A stretch of DNA of 64,000 nt, from assembly GCA_933228895.1 (NCBI GenBank), contig OW121852.1:55718872-55782871 (forward strand), written 5' to 3'. The notes under the pieces were generated by a model. The model did no database searches and was not told the DNA's origin. It worked only from the letters and a program-made list of their open reading frames with translations. The stretch's first letter is position 1; each line of letters begins with the position of its first letter. Positions 46,901-58,193 of this stretch are shown in pieces. Made by a program: the position numbers and the translations under genes. The DNA comes from Platycnemis pennipes. Taxonomy: Eukaryota; Arthropoda; Insecta; Odonata; Platycnemididae.

Positions 46901-49900
46901 TGATGAGAATACTAGTGGAAAGGAATCTAGAATATAATCAGGATGCATTCGGGTGCTTTGTTGATTTCGAAAAGGTGTTCAACAAAGTGAGGTGGGAAAA
47001 GTTAATGGGGAATATTTAGGAAGATTTACCCTGCCGGCCCCGGTGGTGGCGGGGTAAACCCCTCGCCTGTCAATCCCAGGGTCGCAAGTGTGAATCCTGC
47101 CCGGGGAGGATTTTCACTTCCTGGGGCATGGATCTCTGTGCTTGTTTAACTGTTAGTTGTTAAAAAGCCTGATGTAAAGACCTTTGTGTTGTTTTCGGGT
47201 TATTGATAATCACAATAATCATTGATTATCACAATAGGGAGTTAGTCAGGGCTTTCCATTATCGCTGGTTCTTTTTGACATATATTTGGAGGAAATGGTG
47301 TGAGAGGCTTGGGAAGAGCTTGAGGCTAGAGTCAAGGTCGGGGGAAATTGATAAAATTGGTGAGGTTCGCGGATTACCGAGTGCTAGTCAGCCAGTCAGC
47401 CCGGGGCTTGCAAAAAATGTTGGATGCATTGCAGGTACAGTGTGAAAGACAGGATGAAGATAAACCAGAAGGAAATGACAAAAACCATGATATGCCAAGA
47501 CTTGCACATTAGCTTATACTTTTCTGATGAGGAATTGTTAGTCATTTAGCCTTTGACACTTATTCCCTTCTCTTTATGAATGTTTCTTAGTCATTATAAT
47601 TTTTCTCCTTATGTCCATGCTACAATACCCTTTTTCATTCAAAATACTACCCAAAAAGATTATATTTTGACCCAAAACAATTTATTTTTCATCTTACCTA
47701 AAATTTTGCTTTTATTCTGCAAAATTGCAATTGAAATGTTAAATTTACATTGGATGTCATGGACTCTTCCACCTGTGAAGCATACATGATGTGAAGTCCA
47801 GGGGCCCACTCGTTAAGTGAATCCTAATCATTAGCCAAGTTACCTCACAGTAACAGCTATTCCATTACTTTCCTACCTTATTTTATCTGCTTCCATACCT
47901 CTTCAACAATTTTTTCAGCTTTCAAGTTGAACATTAATGGTAATAAGGTACTGCCCAGACCGATGCTTATCTGCCAATCTATGCCCATTCCCATTGATAA
48001 TTTGTTTCTCTTATGCACACCATTTCAATCTAGAGATGGTTAACGATATATCACCCATCCTATAATGTTCTGTTCAACTCTGCTGTTATGTTTTTATTCT
48101 TGCCGAGTATAGAATGAAAGGCTTTCTAGCAATCAAAGAAGCAAGTAAAGACCTAATCTGAACTAACGTTTTTTTTTCAATCTCACTACTCCATATAATT
48201 TATGTCTGCTTCCTTTACTGGAACCAAACTAATATTTATGGAAGTAGTATGCTCTCACTAGAGATGGGCAACTTAGTAAATTACCAACACCCCTGAAAAT
48301 TACCGTAATAAACGGTAATTTTCAGAAAAATTCTTTTTCAGAAGATTTCTTCCTTATGAATAAACCATTGGAATTGGTAATATTATAAATTAAGAAGCTA
48401 AAACGATATTTTTTACACTGTGTCCATGATTAATTCCAATGATTTCAGAGTAAAATAACAAATGCACATTATGCAGAGGTATGTCTTTGGAATGAAAATT
48501 TCTCATAGTGTGACAAAAGAGAGGCAAATTACGTGTTGCTGCCAACTTTGTTTTAATTTTTTAATGAGTTATTATTGATAAACGTCGTGATATGTTTGAT
48601 ATAAGCGTCGGCATTTATATCTCTATGCTATTTGATTTCGTTTGGAGTCCTCTGATAAGGATTTGCAGCTCAAAACTTAAAATTACCTGAAAATTACGGT
48701 AATTTTCGAAAATTACCGTAATTTACCACGGTAATTTACCTCAATTGAAAATTATGGTAATTTACCCATCTCTAGCTCGCACCCCATTTTTTCTACAATC
48801 TTTCTCAGCAATTTTTGCAATTCTCAAAATCAAAATGCTGTTCCTTATGCATTATCTGAAGGAAAAGCTACTCCTTTTTTCCCCATTTCCAGGACAAGAG
48901 TCGAAAGTGATTTGTCAGTTTCCATCAGTACAAGTGAGAGAAATAACTAATAAATCTTTCATATTTAGTCCATTGAAATGTCTCCTCAGACAGAATATAT
49001 TGATTATTATTTAATTAGCTGAAGGTGCCTGATGAAATCCAACAGGAGGGGTAAAAATTGTAATGTTTCACTCCATGTTTGTGCGGTTTGTGTATTCCAT
49101 GTTTACCATGTGAAAAACAGCTTGTTCAGTTTGTAGCACGAGTAGTAAGCCAAATTATATAATGCATGCAGAAGACCGTATTTGTGCTGAATAATATGAC
49201 CAAGCATGCTTCGCGAAAAAGCTGCAATGCCACCTTTTGTACCTTTTAACTTCATTTCCAAAAGTACAATGCAGTCTAGGGCATTCCTTAGGAAGAAATG
49301 TTTCAATATCATTGATGTTTTTATTCAAGCAGCCATGGCAATGTCCTTTGCATCGCTTGGAAAAGACTGGAAAAAACAGCAAATTTTGGCATGAATTACA
49401 CAATGTAGAGAAATGGTTTGCAATATTATATTTCCTTCAAATCCGAGACAGCATGATTTTTTCTTGTGGGTAAGCTTAAAGCCACTGAGTGCATCCACCG
49501 GGTTACAGATGGTGGGTCGATCTCTAGATATAGAGGTTAGCTGTTAGATAAGCAAGTGTACTCGTCGAGTGAGCAGTTGTGGACAAAAAGCGATGGCATT
49601 CTGAGGGTGTATATGTCTATCCCTGGGTAAGGTAGGCCTCTAAATAATACAGAACCTGTGAAGATGTTGTGACTTGGCGATGGATGGCCGCCAATAATTA
49701 TGCTTCTCATCACCCGGAGGAGAGGGCAGCGGCTCTTCTTCATATGAGTGAAGGTGGAGACCGCAGTGGTCGGTAGAGCGACACTCATTTCACTACAGGC
49801 GTGATAACATTTACTTTAATGGCTGTAGTACTGCGATGTGGAAGGAAAGGGGAAACCACCACATTATTATCCTGAGGAGTTGCAGCTACTCCACTCTTTT

Positions 49901-52900
49901 CTTTCTTATCAAGACATGATTGAACCCTCGCAATTAAAATATTCCGGAGGTAAAATAGTCCCCCATTCGGTCTCCGGGTGGGTACTACACGAGAGAGTAC
50001 ATCAGTCAAGTGTGATAGTCATTTTAAGGTAGGAACATCGAACGTGAGATCGCTTCGGACCTGTGGAAGACTGGAAAACCTCAAGGTGGAAATGCAAAGA
50101 ATGCACCTCGACGTATTAGGAATCAGCGAAATGAAGTGGCCCGAAGCAGAGACTTCCTGAGTGGAAGCTAGAGGATTATACACATGGAATCATTAAATGG
50201 CAAATCTGGGGTATGCAAAATGCTCAGGAAGAGCACCGGAATGTGTGTGAAGCAGTAAAATGAAAGGATAGTAATGGTGAAAATCGAGACCAAACCTGTA
50301 GATACCGTAGTGTTGCAGGTTTATATGCCTAGGTCGGACTACGAAGATGAAGAAGTGGAAGATGTCTACGAAGATGTCACGGAAGTTAAAAAAAGGTAAG
50401 AGGAGAAGAAAACCTAATTATTTTTGGAGACTGAAACGCTATCGTCGGTGAAGGTCAAGATGGAAGAATAACTGGAAAATACGGATTGGGAAACCAAAAC
50501 AAAAGAGGAGAAAGACTGATGGAGTTCTGCGCTCAACATAAGTTAGTGGTCGCTAACACTTTGTTTAAAAATCACAACCGAAGAAGATACACATGGAAAA
50601 TGCCTGGAGACAGGAGAAGATTATAAATAGACTCCATTTTAGTGAAGCAGAGATTTATAAACGAAGTGAAGGACTGCAAAAGCTACCCTGGGGCAGACAT
50701 CGACAGTGACCATAATTTGTTGATGATGAAATGCCATCTAAAATTCAAGAAATTGAAGAAAACAAAGATGAATATATGGCAAGTAGGAAAACTAAAGGAG
50801 GCTCAGCATTTGCTGGCATTTCAAAAAGCAGTGGGAAACAACATAGGAGAGAACCTGAATGAGAAATCAGTGGAAGAGCATTGGGAAAACATTAAATGTG
50901 AACTACAGGAAGCTGTAAAAGAAGTTCTTGGAAGAAAAAAAGTTGCCAAGAAGAATCCATGGATCACGGAGGGAGTCTTAGACTTGATTGAAGAACAAAG
51001 AAAGTACAAGTATGCGAAAACTGAAGAAGGGCAGCTTTGCTACCAAAGAATAAGGAACGAAATAAGTTGCAAAGCCAGGAAAGCTAGAGAAATGTGGTTG
51101 AAGAATCCATGCGAAGATGTGCAAAGCAACCTTGCACTTGAAAAGGTGGAAGCTGCCTACAGGATAGTGAGGAACCACTTCAAGGAACGGAACGCAGGAT
51201 GCAACGCCATGAGGGACAAGAATGGGGAACTTTTGATTGAAAATGAAGACAAAGTGGAGAGATGGAAAGAATATCTAGAAGAGTTATACAATGGGAACAA
51301 TATCAGCATAATAGTCATCGAAGAGGAAATATGGGAGCATCAATATTGAGATTGGAATTAGATGCTGCAGTATGGGACCTTTGGATGAATAAGGATTCTG
51401 GCATTGATGATGTTCCTGCAGAACTAATAGAAAATGCAGGAGAGAAGACATTGACTCATCTTTACAAAGCCATCTGGGATATGTACTCAACAGAAGAATG
51501 GGGGCATTTACTCGGAACCGAAATCGCAATTTTGTACACGAAATTGTTAGATGGAAACGAAAAAAGAAATTTAGTGAAAAAATTAATCTTCTAACCATAA
51601 CCATTCACTCATAAATCAAATATTAATATAAGCAAAAGGTGACGCCCACCAAAAATGCTGCTGTGATAACATTGACGTCACTTTCCTCCCGTCCTTGACT
51701 GCTCGTATGGGAAGGGGAGGGAGTGCAGGGGGATTCTCGGAAGGTCTGCTTGCACAGATGCTGTCGAAAAAGCTCCGATTGGCAGAGCCAGCTGTGTCCC
51801 CCCTTTGCGATAAGGCGAAGTAGCTTCGCGGGCTCAGTTGTGATTGGATGAAGTCGATTAACGTCAGAGGTTGCACCACACCCACTTTTCCGAAAGGGTT
51901 AAAAACATTAGTTTTTCGACGCCTATAACTCGAGAAATAATTGACGGATCAAAAAACGGAAAAATACGGGTCTTTTTATTTTACAAACTCTATTATATTC
52001 GGCAATAAAAAAAATATGGTAAACGACCCCATTACCTATTGACTTCGAGAAAAACAAAATCATTCCTATTCCCAAGAAGAAGAGAGCGGAGAAATGCAAA
52101 CATTTTAGATAAGCCTGACGACACATGAATCTTTCTGGATTCATTTTTCTACAGTGCGCCACCAAAACAAATGAACTCCCTAAGAAAATAACACTAACTG
52201 CCAATGAAAAAATCCTCGCTGTGCATAATAGTATTTTATGACAAAAAAGAATCCAGTAGAGATTTTCTGGCTGCAATTTAATGTTCGCTAGCCTCGGGTG
52301 GTGGCACAAAGCCTGGCATATGTCATCATCTACATTTGGTTGGGCCATAGTGAAAGTCATGATTGGAGGAAAATAACAAAAGTTTACTTGACCCTTGAGA
52401 CCACTACCGATACAGTAAATAGATTCGCGAGGCATGTGTAATCCGCCGACTGGATAACTCACACATGGGTAATCGCAAGTTTACTGCATAATTCTATATA
52501 AAGTAACTAAATCCTTGATCACCCCACATTTAATTATTCCTCTCAAATGCCTCAAACCTCCAAAAAATGTAATACATCTATATATAATGTAACTAAATCC
52601 TTGAATCACCCCGTATTTAACTATTCCCACTGGTAACATTTCGAAAGTGCATTCCAAGACACTAACCCTTTAAATGGGTTCCAGGGTAATTATTAATTCC
52701 TCTTGTGTTTGGTAACCCTTGGAGTGCAAGTGTAATGCTCTAATGTTGCCAAAATTTCTAATCTTTGCATGTGAAGACCACTTACTACAGCCAAGAGGAG
52801 TCTGCCAGACATTCCTGTTGATCAGCTGAAGGATGGGCTTGCCGCAGATGGTTGTAAAATTGGATCAAGAAGTGTACCCCGTGAAATGGATTCACTGGAC

Positions 52901-54539
52901 AGCAATCAGATCAAATGTAATGATCCTGAGATTGGGGAAAGTGGTGGTGGGACTCATAGTGGAGGTGATACCAGCTCTGACCTTTATGCTACTGTTGAAG
53001 ATACAACTCGGGAGGGTAAGTACTATTAATTTAGTCTAGATTTTCCAATATAGTACTACAGAAAATGTAATTAGTAATAGTTTCTTTTTGACACAATACT
53101 TTTTATACATGATTTGAGCATTTTATGCTAGTCTTCCTCTTTTGATACTTAAGTCTTTTTTTCATTTTTCTACTTGCCTGGATTTAGCCTTGCAGCTGAA
53201 CCTGGGGTTTCTTTCCCCTCTGAATGCTTGTTAATCATTAAAAAGAAGCAAAGTAATTGTTTCAAGAGTATATAGTGTCCGCACCAAAATCTTGTAGATT
53301 TGAGTTTAAGCCTAAATAACTCCGAAACCATTCATCAGATTTTCAGGTTATTTACATATTAATTCAGATAATTTTGTTGTTGACTGAATACATTGTTAGA
53401 ATAATTTTTAAAAACAAATTTTGGACTTGTTTCTTACGTTAGAGTAAAAAAAGGGCCCATTTTTTTAGTGCTACGGTGCCATGCATCACTTTGACGTCTA
53501 ATAACTGCCAAGCAAAGCGTTTGGCTAAAACAAAATTTCAATACAAGATGAGTTATATTTTTATTATTACGTCTACGAAGTTTCAGGGTTTTAACTTGGT
53601 ATGCTATTCCATTTATAACCACACTTTTTCTCGGCAACTATGCATCATGGTGCCACTAGACTAAAACTGTCGACACTCTGTCGGTAACCCACCAGTCTTT
53701 TCCAGAGCGGGACACTACCATGGCACGCTGAACAGCGTTGACAGTTCTAGTCTTGTGGCGCCATGATGCATAGTTGCCGAGAAAAAGTGTGGTTATAAAT
53801 GGAATAGCATACCAATAAGTACTATAGTTAAAACCTTGAAACTTTGTAGACGTAATAATAAAGATATAATTCACCTTGGATTAAAATTTTGTTTTAGCCT
53901 AATGCTTTGCTTGGCAGTTATTAGATGTCAAAGAGATGCATGGCACCGTAGCACAAAAAAATTGGGCCCTTTTTTACTTTAACGTTAGAAACAGGTCCAA
54001 AATTTATGTTTTAAAATTATTCTAACAATGTATTCAGCCAAAAACAAAATTATCCGTAATAATATGTAAATAACATGAAAATCTGATGAATGGTTTCGGA
54101 GTTATTTAGGTTTAAACTTGAGTCTACAAGATTTTGGTGTGGACAGTAGGTACTATTTTCTGCTGGTTGACTACAAATGCTTCTTAATAAACATTCCATT
54201 TGCGTTGTTGTAGTATTAATTTGTTGTGATAAATTGGATGCATGAGAGACCCCTTAGATAATGTATGTTACGTGCATGTACATTTTCTTGATATTTTCTT
54301 AGGGATTTCAGCACTAGCCTCCACATCTTTCGGGGGCAGTGGCAAGAAAAGAGTAGCTCCAGTTATGCCTCCACTAACAAGGCAGTTGTCTAGTAATGGT
54401 CCGGAAGCTGGAATCTTGATCAACAAAGGGGTGTCTCTTAAAAGGCCGGAGGATGATGAAGAAGAAGAAGATGATGATGATGCTCAAAATCGTTATTCTC
54501 GTCTTAATAAGGAACACCCTTATGATTCATTGAAAACTG
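40909..54539 (+). CDS. single-pass membrane adaptor-like protein with tyrosine motifs (PAG1-like, 3' incomplete)
   Basis: Exons 40909-41075, 42296-42457, 52798-53015 and 54303-54539, phases 2, 2, 1, 1; 261 codons so far. Residues 1-26 form a short, Trp/Tyr-rich N-terminus; 27-45 (WILALFVASTLICGLSAAA) a membrane helix; 46-50 CVCGC a likely palmitoylation cluster; then basic RKTRNK and a long hydrophilic tail. The tail has RSLPDIP (110-116), DLYATVED (Y173), an acidic run (232-242), and NRYSRL/HPYDSL (Y247, Y256). This layout (tiny ectodomain, TM, cysteines, many YxxL/V sites) resembles PAG1/Cbp, which recruits SH2 kinases such as Csk at rafts. Function is inference. The exon three acceptor (AAGAG) is weak, so an exon could be missing in the 10-kb intron. 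The last exon shown ends at a clean GTGAGT donor; the continuation was not found. Confidence 0.7.
41076..42295 (+). other. intron one of the adaptor-like gene
   Basis: AT-rich, GTAAGT donor and TTCTAG acceptor, no element recognised. Confidence 0.6.
44577..45332 (+). mobile_element. solo LTR (copy 1) inside the RTE-like LINE
   Basis: 756 bp beginning TGTGGCATTTTTTGG and ending AAACGCTGCA, between LINE codons ...KIVLT and IINKRMEKS. Flanks CAAT and TAAT agree in three of four bases. The second copy is inverted at 45419-46896. TG...CA ends, no coding content and about 4-bp flanks suggest a Gypsy-type LTR. Confidence 0.65.
45419..46896 (-). mobile_element. solo LTR (copy 2, inverted), itself interrupted
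   Basis: The reverse complement begins TGTGGCATTTTTAGTAAACC and ends GGGAAACGCTGCA, matching copy 1 along both ends (for example ACTTAGCC-AAGGACTT-CACGACAGGC and TTGTTGGTTTGTACTTGC). An exact 4-bp duplication GCAG flanks it (45415-45418, 46897-46900). About 720 bp of foreign sequence sits inside at roughly 45515-46235. Confidence 0.68.
45515..46235. mobile_element. hAT-like insertion inside solo LTR copy 2
   Basis: Absent from LTR copy 1. The left end CAGGGTTGGTACGCATCTTG followed by GTCAGGGAA/GTCAGGAAAA words resembles a hAT MITE terminus. The right end is approximate and no duplication was confirmed. The inside is AT-rich without a gene. Confidence 0.4.
47031..47236 (+). mobile_element. 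tRNA-derived SINE
   Basis: About 206 bp. The first 75 bp are GC-rich and tRNA-like (GCCGGCCCCGGTGGTGGCGG; box-B-like GTGTGAATCC); then a non-tRNA body (TGTTTAACTGTTAGTTGTTA) and an AT-rich tail with ATTATCACAATA repeats. It interrupts the LINE at a point where about 33 codons of the LINE are also missing. Confidence 0.65.
47521..48250. other. AT-rich intron sequence
   Basis: Decayed sequence after the LINE; no exon or recognisable element, apart from possible further LINE 3' sequence. Confidence 0.4.
48259..48774. mobile_element. hAT MITE rich in AATTACC/GGTAATT
   Basis: 516 bp with inverted ends TAGAGATGGGCAA / TAGAGATGGGTAA, flanked by an 8-bp duplication GCTCTCAC (48251-48258) and GCTCGCAC (48775-48782), seven of eight identical. 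AGAGATGGG termini and 8-bp duplications are classic hAT. Both ends carry clusters of the self-complementary words GGTAATTT and AAATTACC. Confidence 0.85.
49490..52150 (+). mobile_element. second RTE-like LINE family copy
   Basis: 5' UTR-like sequence from about 49490, then endonuclease start GTSNVRSLRTCGRLENLKVE with LDVLGISEMKWPE (50030-50155), VLQVYMP (about 50320), a 235-codon linker frame (50642-51349: NPWITEGVLDLIEEQRKYKYAKT and EDKVERWKEYLEELYNGNN), SGIDDVPAELIENAGEKTLTHLYKAIWD (about 51400) and, after an insertion, PIDFEKNKIIPIPKKKRAE (52035 on). It differs clearly from the copy at 42799. RT catalytic motifs are not present. Confidence 0.82.
51502..52034. mobile_element. 533-bp insertion inside the second LINE
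   Basis: It separates LINE codons ...STEEW from PIDFEKNKII. The ends are imperfect inverted repeats (AATGGGGGCATTTAC and, reverse-complemented, AATGGGGTCGTTTACC). Non-coding. No target duplication could be defined, so the superfamily is open. Confidence 0.55.
52151..52797 (+). other. intron two end
   Basis: Decayed sequence, then AT-rich intron up to exon three of the adaptor-like gene. No further feature seen. Confidence 0.4.
53275..54146. mobile_element. 872-bp fold-back element (Tc1/mariner-type TA flanks)
   Basis: Two arms of about 400 bp (roughly 53275-53672 and 53737-54146) are near-perfect inverted copies around a ~65-bp spacer. Ends: GTGTCCGCACCAAAATCTTG and, reverse-complemented, CTGTCCACACCAAAATCTTG. 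TA lies on both outer flanks (53273-53274, 54147-54148). It has no coding capacity and fills most of the intron between exons three and four of the adaptor-like gene. Confidence 0.85.
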
Positions 54540-54880
54540 GTGAGTTAGGGATCCAGCAATTGATTAAAAATGCATATTATTGTAACATAAGTAATGTTAA
54601 TTGTTGATTCAGTAAGGTAAATACAAGTATTTTTAAGTACCAGGTAGCACTAAGAAATTAGTGGTTTGGTGGTATAAAAGTCTTGTATCGTCATAATTCA
54701 TAGTACACTGTAAGGCAGCATGTAGCAGTATTGCTGGTTTTCCTCTATGAATGAATGAATGAATGAATAATTTATTGGTCCAGCGATTTTACATAGTAAA
54801 ATGTAGGACAAGTCATAAAAAATAAAACAATCAATATACATCATGAGCTTTGTACAATGTGATGGATTTTTCAAGCATGT

Positions 54881-57800
54881 ACAGTAAAACCTCCATACAA
54901 CGAATTTGTTGGGACCGAAAAAATCACGACTTCGATGTAGGGGGTTTCGTTGTATGGAGGTGATATGCGGGTCGCGTCATCGCAGGGGCATCCAAGTGAT
55001 GTTTACGATGCAAGTCGTGTAAATTTCTTAATCTTGCTTTATTCACCTATCCTATAGTGATTATAAACAGTTGTTATTATTTACCATCAAATACCGTGGC
55101 TATCACCTCGTGATTTTTAATCTGCGTATTTCTAATTGAAATCATTTTTCATCATTTTCTATCATTTTTCTCGTTCATTCTCTCTACGCCTCATTGCTTA
55201 CTTTAGTTATGGTCTGATATTAAAGGAATGCCAAAATTAATGCCTGTGGATTACGTATTTTTAAAGTGCTCCATAATTTTTCTCAGTATCTAGTCGATAT
55301 CTTTCTTGGAGTGCAATAATTTAAGTCGATATCAATTGGCAGTTTTATGCAGCAATTTTGCTTGAAAGAGCACATATTGCCATTTAGACTTACGAAATAA
55401 AATGCATTGTTGGTATTGAAATTTAAATCCCATTGAAATACTGGTAAATATCTATGTTTGTGACCGTTATATATTAGATATCGATAAACAGCGATGGAAG
55501 TTAGGTGGGGTGAGTTAGTTACCACGAATAAAAACGTGGCAGTCGGCAATGCCCTGAGGTCACAATGGCAATCTCAAATGATAATGCATTGATGATGCCT
55601 TCATAGAAGTTGGATACGATCGGTATTCTGTTGGCACACCTGTTCTTCGGTGCCAAAACGCAGTACCATCCCCGAGTACACCAGGTAATATTTGAATCCA
55701 CGCCCAGTGTCGCCGTTCATCCAGTAATTAATTACCTCTTCATACTTGAAGAAAATTTAAAACCAGGTTTGCCCTTTTTCAGTCCTTTGCAGAACGTCTC
55801 TCATTTTAAAATGTGCGCCGTTTGCAGGCTAAAACTATTAAACTTGAATAATTAGTCGCTAAAGCAGAATCACATGAGTTAAATATGTCTTATGTTAGCA
55901 ATTAAGAGAATAAAAACACGTAAAAGAACCTGAGCCCACTCTTTTCGCGTCTTTTATGACATTAGAAGGACCTCTTTCTAAACCAAGTAGACGAGCGAAA
56001 ATCGCTGTTCTAAAAACTCTAGTCGCACCAGTAATATTGCATGCTAACAATTTGGAATGGAGACGTTTTGAGTTGGACGCAGCAAGAAATCTAACCTAGC
56101 GCACGCACTGAAATGAGTAAGAGGAAAGAGTGCATTGCCAACTAACCCCTCCCAAACATTCCATACCAAAATGCCTATTATTCAATAACCTTCCCCCTCC
56201 GAAAGAAAGAATAACTACGCCCTTACTCGCCTCTTTCTCTACAATGCTGCTATTATCTTGCCTCCCCTTCCCACGTTCCTTCGGGGAGACCTCCCTCGCC
56301 CACTCCACAATGACTCCCCATACCCCTAACCGAAAGCTCACGTGAAAGCTCACACACAGAAGAAGTACAATAGTTCCTGTAATAACTAATCCGGTTTTCG
56401 ATTTATCTCTCCTTCTCTTACCTCCTCACAAATATAAATATAGGACCATCTACAATCCTCGCCGTACATACAGTCAGCTCTCGTGTGACTTACCTCAGCC
56501 AAAGCATTCCATATTGCTTGAAAATGAGTATATTTCAGGAAGTTAAATACAAATTTCGAAAAATTACATAGGTTTAAAGCAATTTTTTATTTATAAATAC
56601 GAAGCGCTAGCTGTTTTTAGTTATATTAATTAAAAATTATTCTATTTAAAATAGTTTTCTAAAGTCTTCTGTCTCATCCCTTTCCTCATTTCTTTGCTGG
56701 CTGCTTGCTCAACCTGCCGCAGAATCTTCAAATTCTCTACTCAATCCTCTGACATTAAAAAAACTCGCTCCAAAACATCTATTGCGTCCACCACTTCCTT
56801 CCAACCTCTACGCTGTTGCTGGGCTCCTCTCTCTTCATCGCTCACATCCTGCGTCTCCGCATAAATTTTGGGATCCTCATTATCGGCAAATACAGCGAAA
56901 TCATTATCAATACTCGCATACTCTTCGAAAGATACCCCTTCAATGTTTAATAATTGAGCGACTTCACCCCATTCCTCCCTCTCCTCCGGCTGTGGGTGTT
57001 CTTGAGCGTCCATCTCTCCGGAAAAGCCTGCCCTCCTGAAGCAATTCGAGATCGTGCTTCTCTCTACTCTATCCCAAGCAACACACAGACGCTGAATGGT
57101 TTGCAGGATGTTCCACTTCAATGACTTGATGTCTTCAGTGTTTCCTAGCCTAGTTAGTAGATATTCGACTAGTTGCCTTCTATATGCGCAATGAGTGAGA
57201 ACAAAGGACACTTGACGTGACGCTGAAGGCATCTGTTCGACGACATTCATCAGTTGACGTCTCCGATGCATACAGCGCTGAAGATTCATTGAGTCTAACT
57301 ACTTTTTCATCGTTTATTTATTCATTCATACCAACGTCAAATCCATTACATCTTGTACAGTTATCAAATAATATATATGTATCTTAAAGACATCATTGTT
57401 GATTCTATTTCTAAAATTAAGGATTTTTCGTCTTGAATTAAGAATTTTTAAAATTCCCGACTCAGACCAGAAAATCATGAATAATCCACGAACACCTCCC
57501 TGCATTGAAAATTCACGAATAATTCCTGATTTTCCAGGGTTTTCCGGTCAGTGGACATCCTGATAAGGGATGCTCAATGGGATATTATCGAAATTTAATT
57601 TAAAAAGAGCTGCTCCGCGGATTTTCTGTCAAACCAGTTCGACTTGTAAACCGCCTAGGCGGTTCAGAGAGGAGCGCAAAATTGCCAAGCGCTCCTGCTT
57701 GGAGTGGCACAAAGGTCGGAGTGGAGCAATAGACGGAGCCACGCGGAGCGGAGCTTTGGCTTCCCTTACACGTTTTTTATGGTGGGAACCATCAGAGTTG

Positions 57801-58193
57801 AGCCAGAGCGTCAAGTTTTCTTCACGCCCTCCGCTCTGTAGGTCTCGGATTTGAACCCCTTCGAAGCTCGGAGCAGAACGGTAAAGACGCATTACACTCC
57901 GCTGCGGTTCTACTTCCTGCTTATTACGCAAATATCAATGGAAAAAATTACCTGTAAATGCAAAATTCTGCGTTTGTTCTCAATAATTCGTTCTAGAGGG
58001 GCACTTTTCATGTCTTGGGCCCATTATCAGACTTCGTTGTAGGGAGTTTTCGTAATTAGAGAGGTTCGTTACGGGAGGTTTTTTTGCGTGCATTGTCCAT
58101 TGGAAGGGTCCGGGACCGGGCCAATGACTTCGAAATAGGGAGGTTTCCTTAAAATTTCGCTGTATGGGGGTTCGTTGTAGAGAGGTTTTACTG
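54881..58193 (-). mobile_element. pogo/Tigger transposon A
   Basis: 3313 bp, TA on both sides (54879-54880, 58194-58195). The left end CAGTAAAACCTCCATACAAC and the reverse complement of the right end CAGTAAAACCTCTCTACAAC match. Transposase remains on the minus strand at 56741-57289. A hAT-like end (CAGGATGTCCACTGACC, reverse of about 57545-57561) inside suggests further nesting. Located in the LINE 3' UTR. Confidence 0.85.
56741..57289 (-). pseudogene. Tigger/jerky-type transposase C-terminal remnant
   Basis: 182 codons. It holds KWNILQTIQRLCVAWDRVER and STISNCFRRAGF, the conserved end of Tigger/Jerky DDE domains (normally AW--V---TI-NCF-KAGF), followed by an acidic tail. The catalytic D-D-D part upstream is not readable, so it is a truncated remnant. 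Confidence 0.75.

Larger units (their letters stand above)
42799..47520 (+). mobile_element. RTE-like LINE copy, split by two solo LTRs and a SINE
   Basis: On the + strand: endonuclease start RAWNVRTMLRAGKLENI (about 42950) with LLGLSEVRW, then VVVQVYMPTEGHEGEEVDEV and IFIGDWNAVVGEGRDGREVG (43200-43400), the linker KKPWVTAEVMEWIEERRK (about 43870), GIDNIPAELLKNLGRG (about 44360), EKSANEFLGEDQF (about 45350), RILVERNLEYNQDAFGCFVDFEK (about 46905) and a decayed RT tail to about 47500. Order and wording match the copy at 13636-15448. Many stops and frameshifts. It lies in intron two of the adaptor-like gene. Confidence 0.85.

Noticed and set aside
51923..52462. A 179-codon minus-strand frame with hydrophobic, membrane-like segments
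   Set aside because: It runs across the junction between the 533-bp insertion and the second LINE (52034/52035), where the + strand reads as LINE protein, so it is a chance frame.
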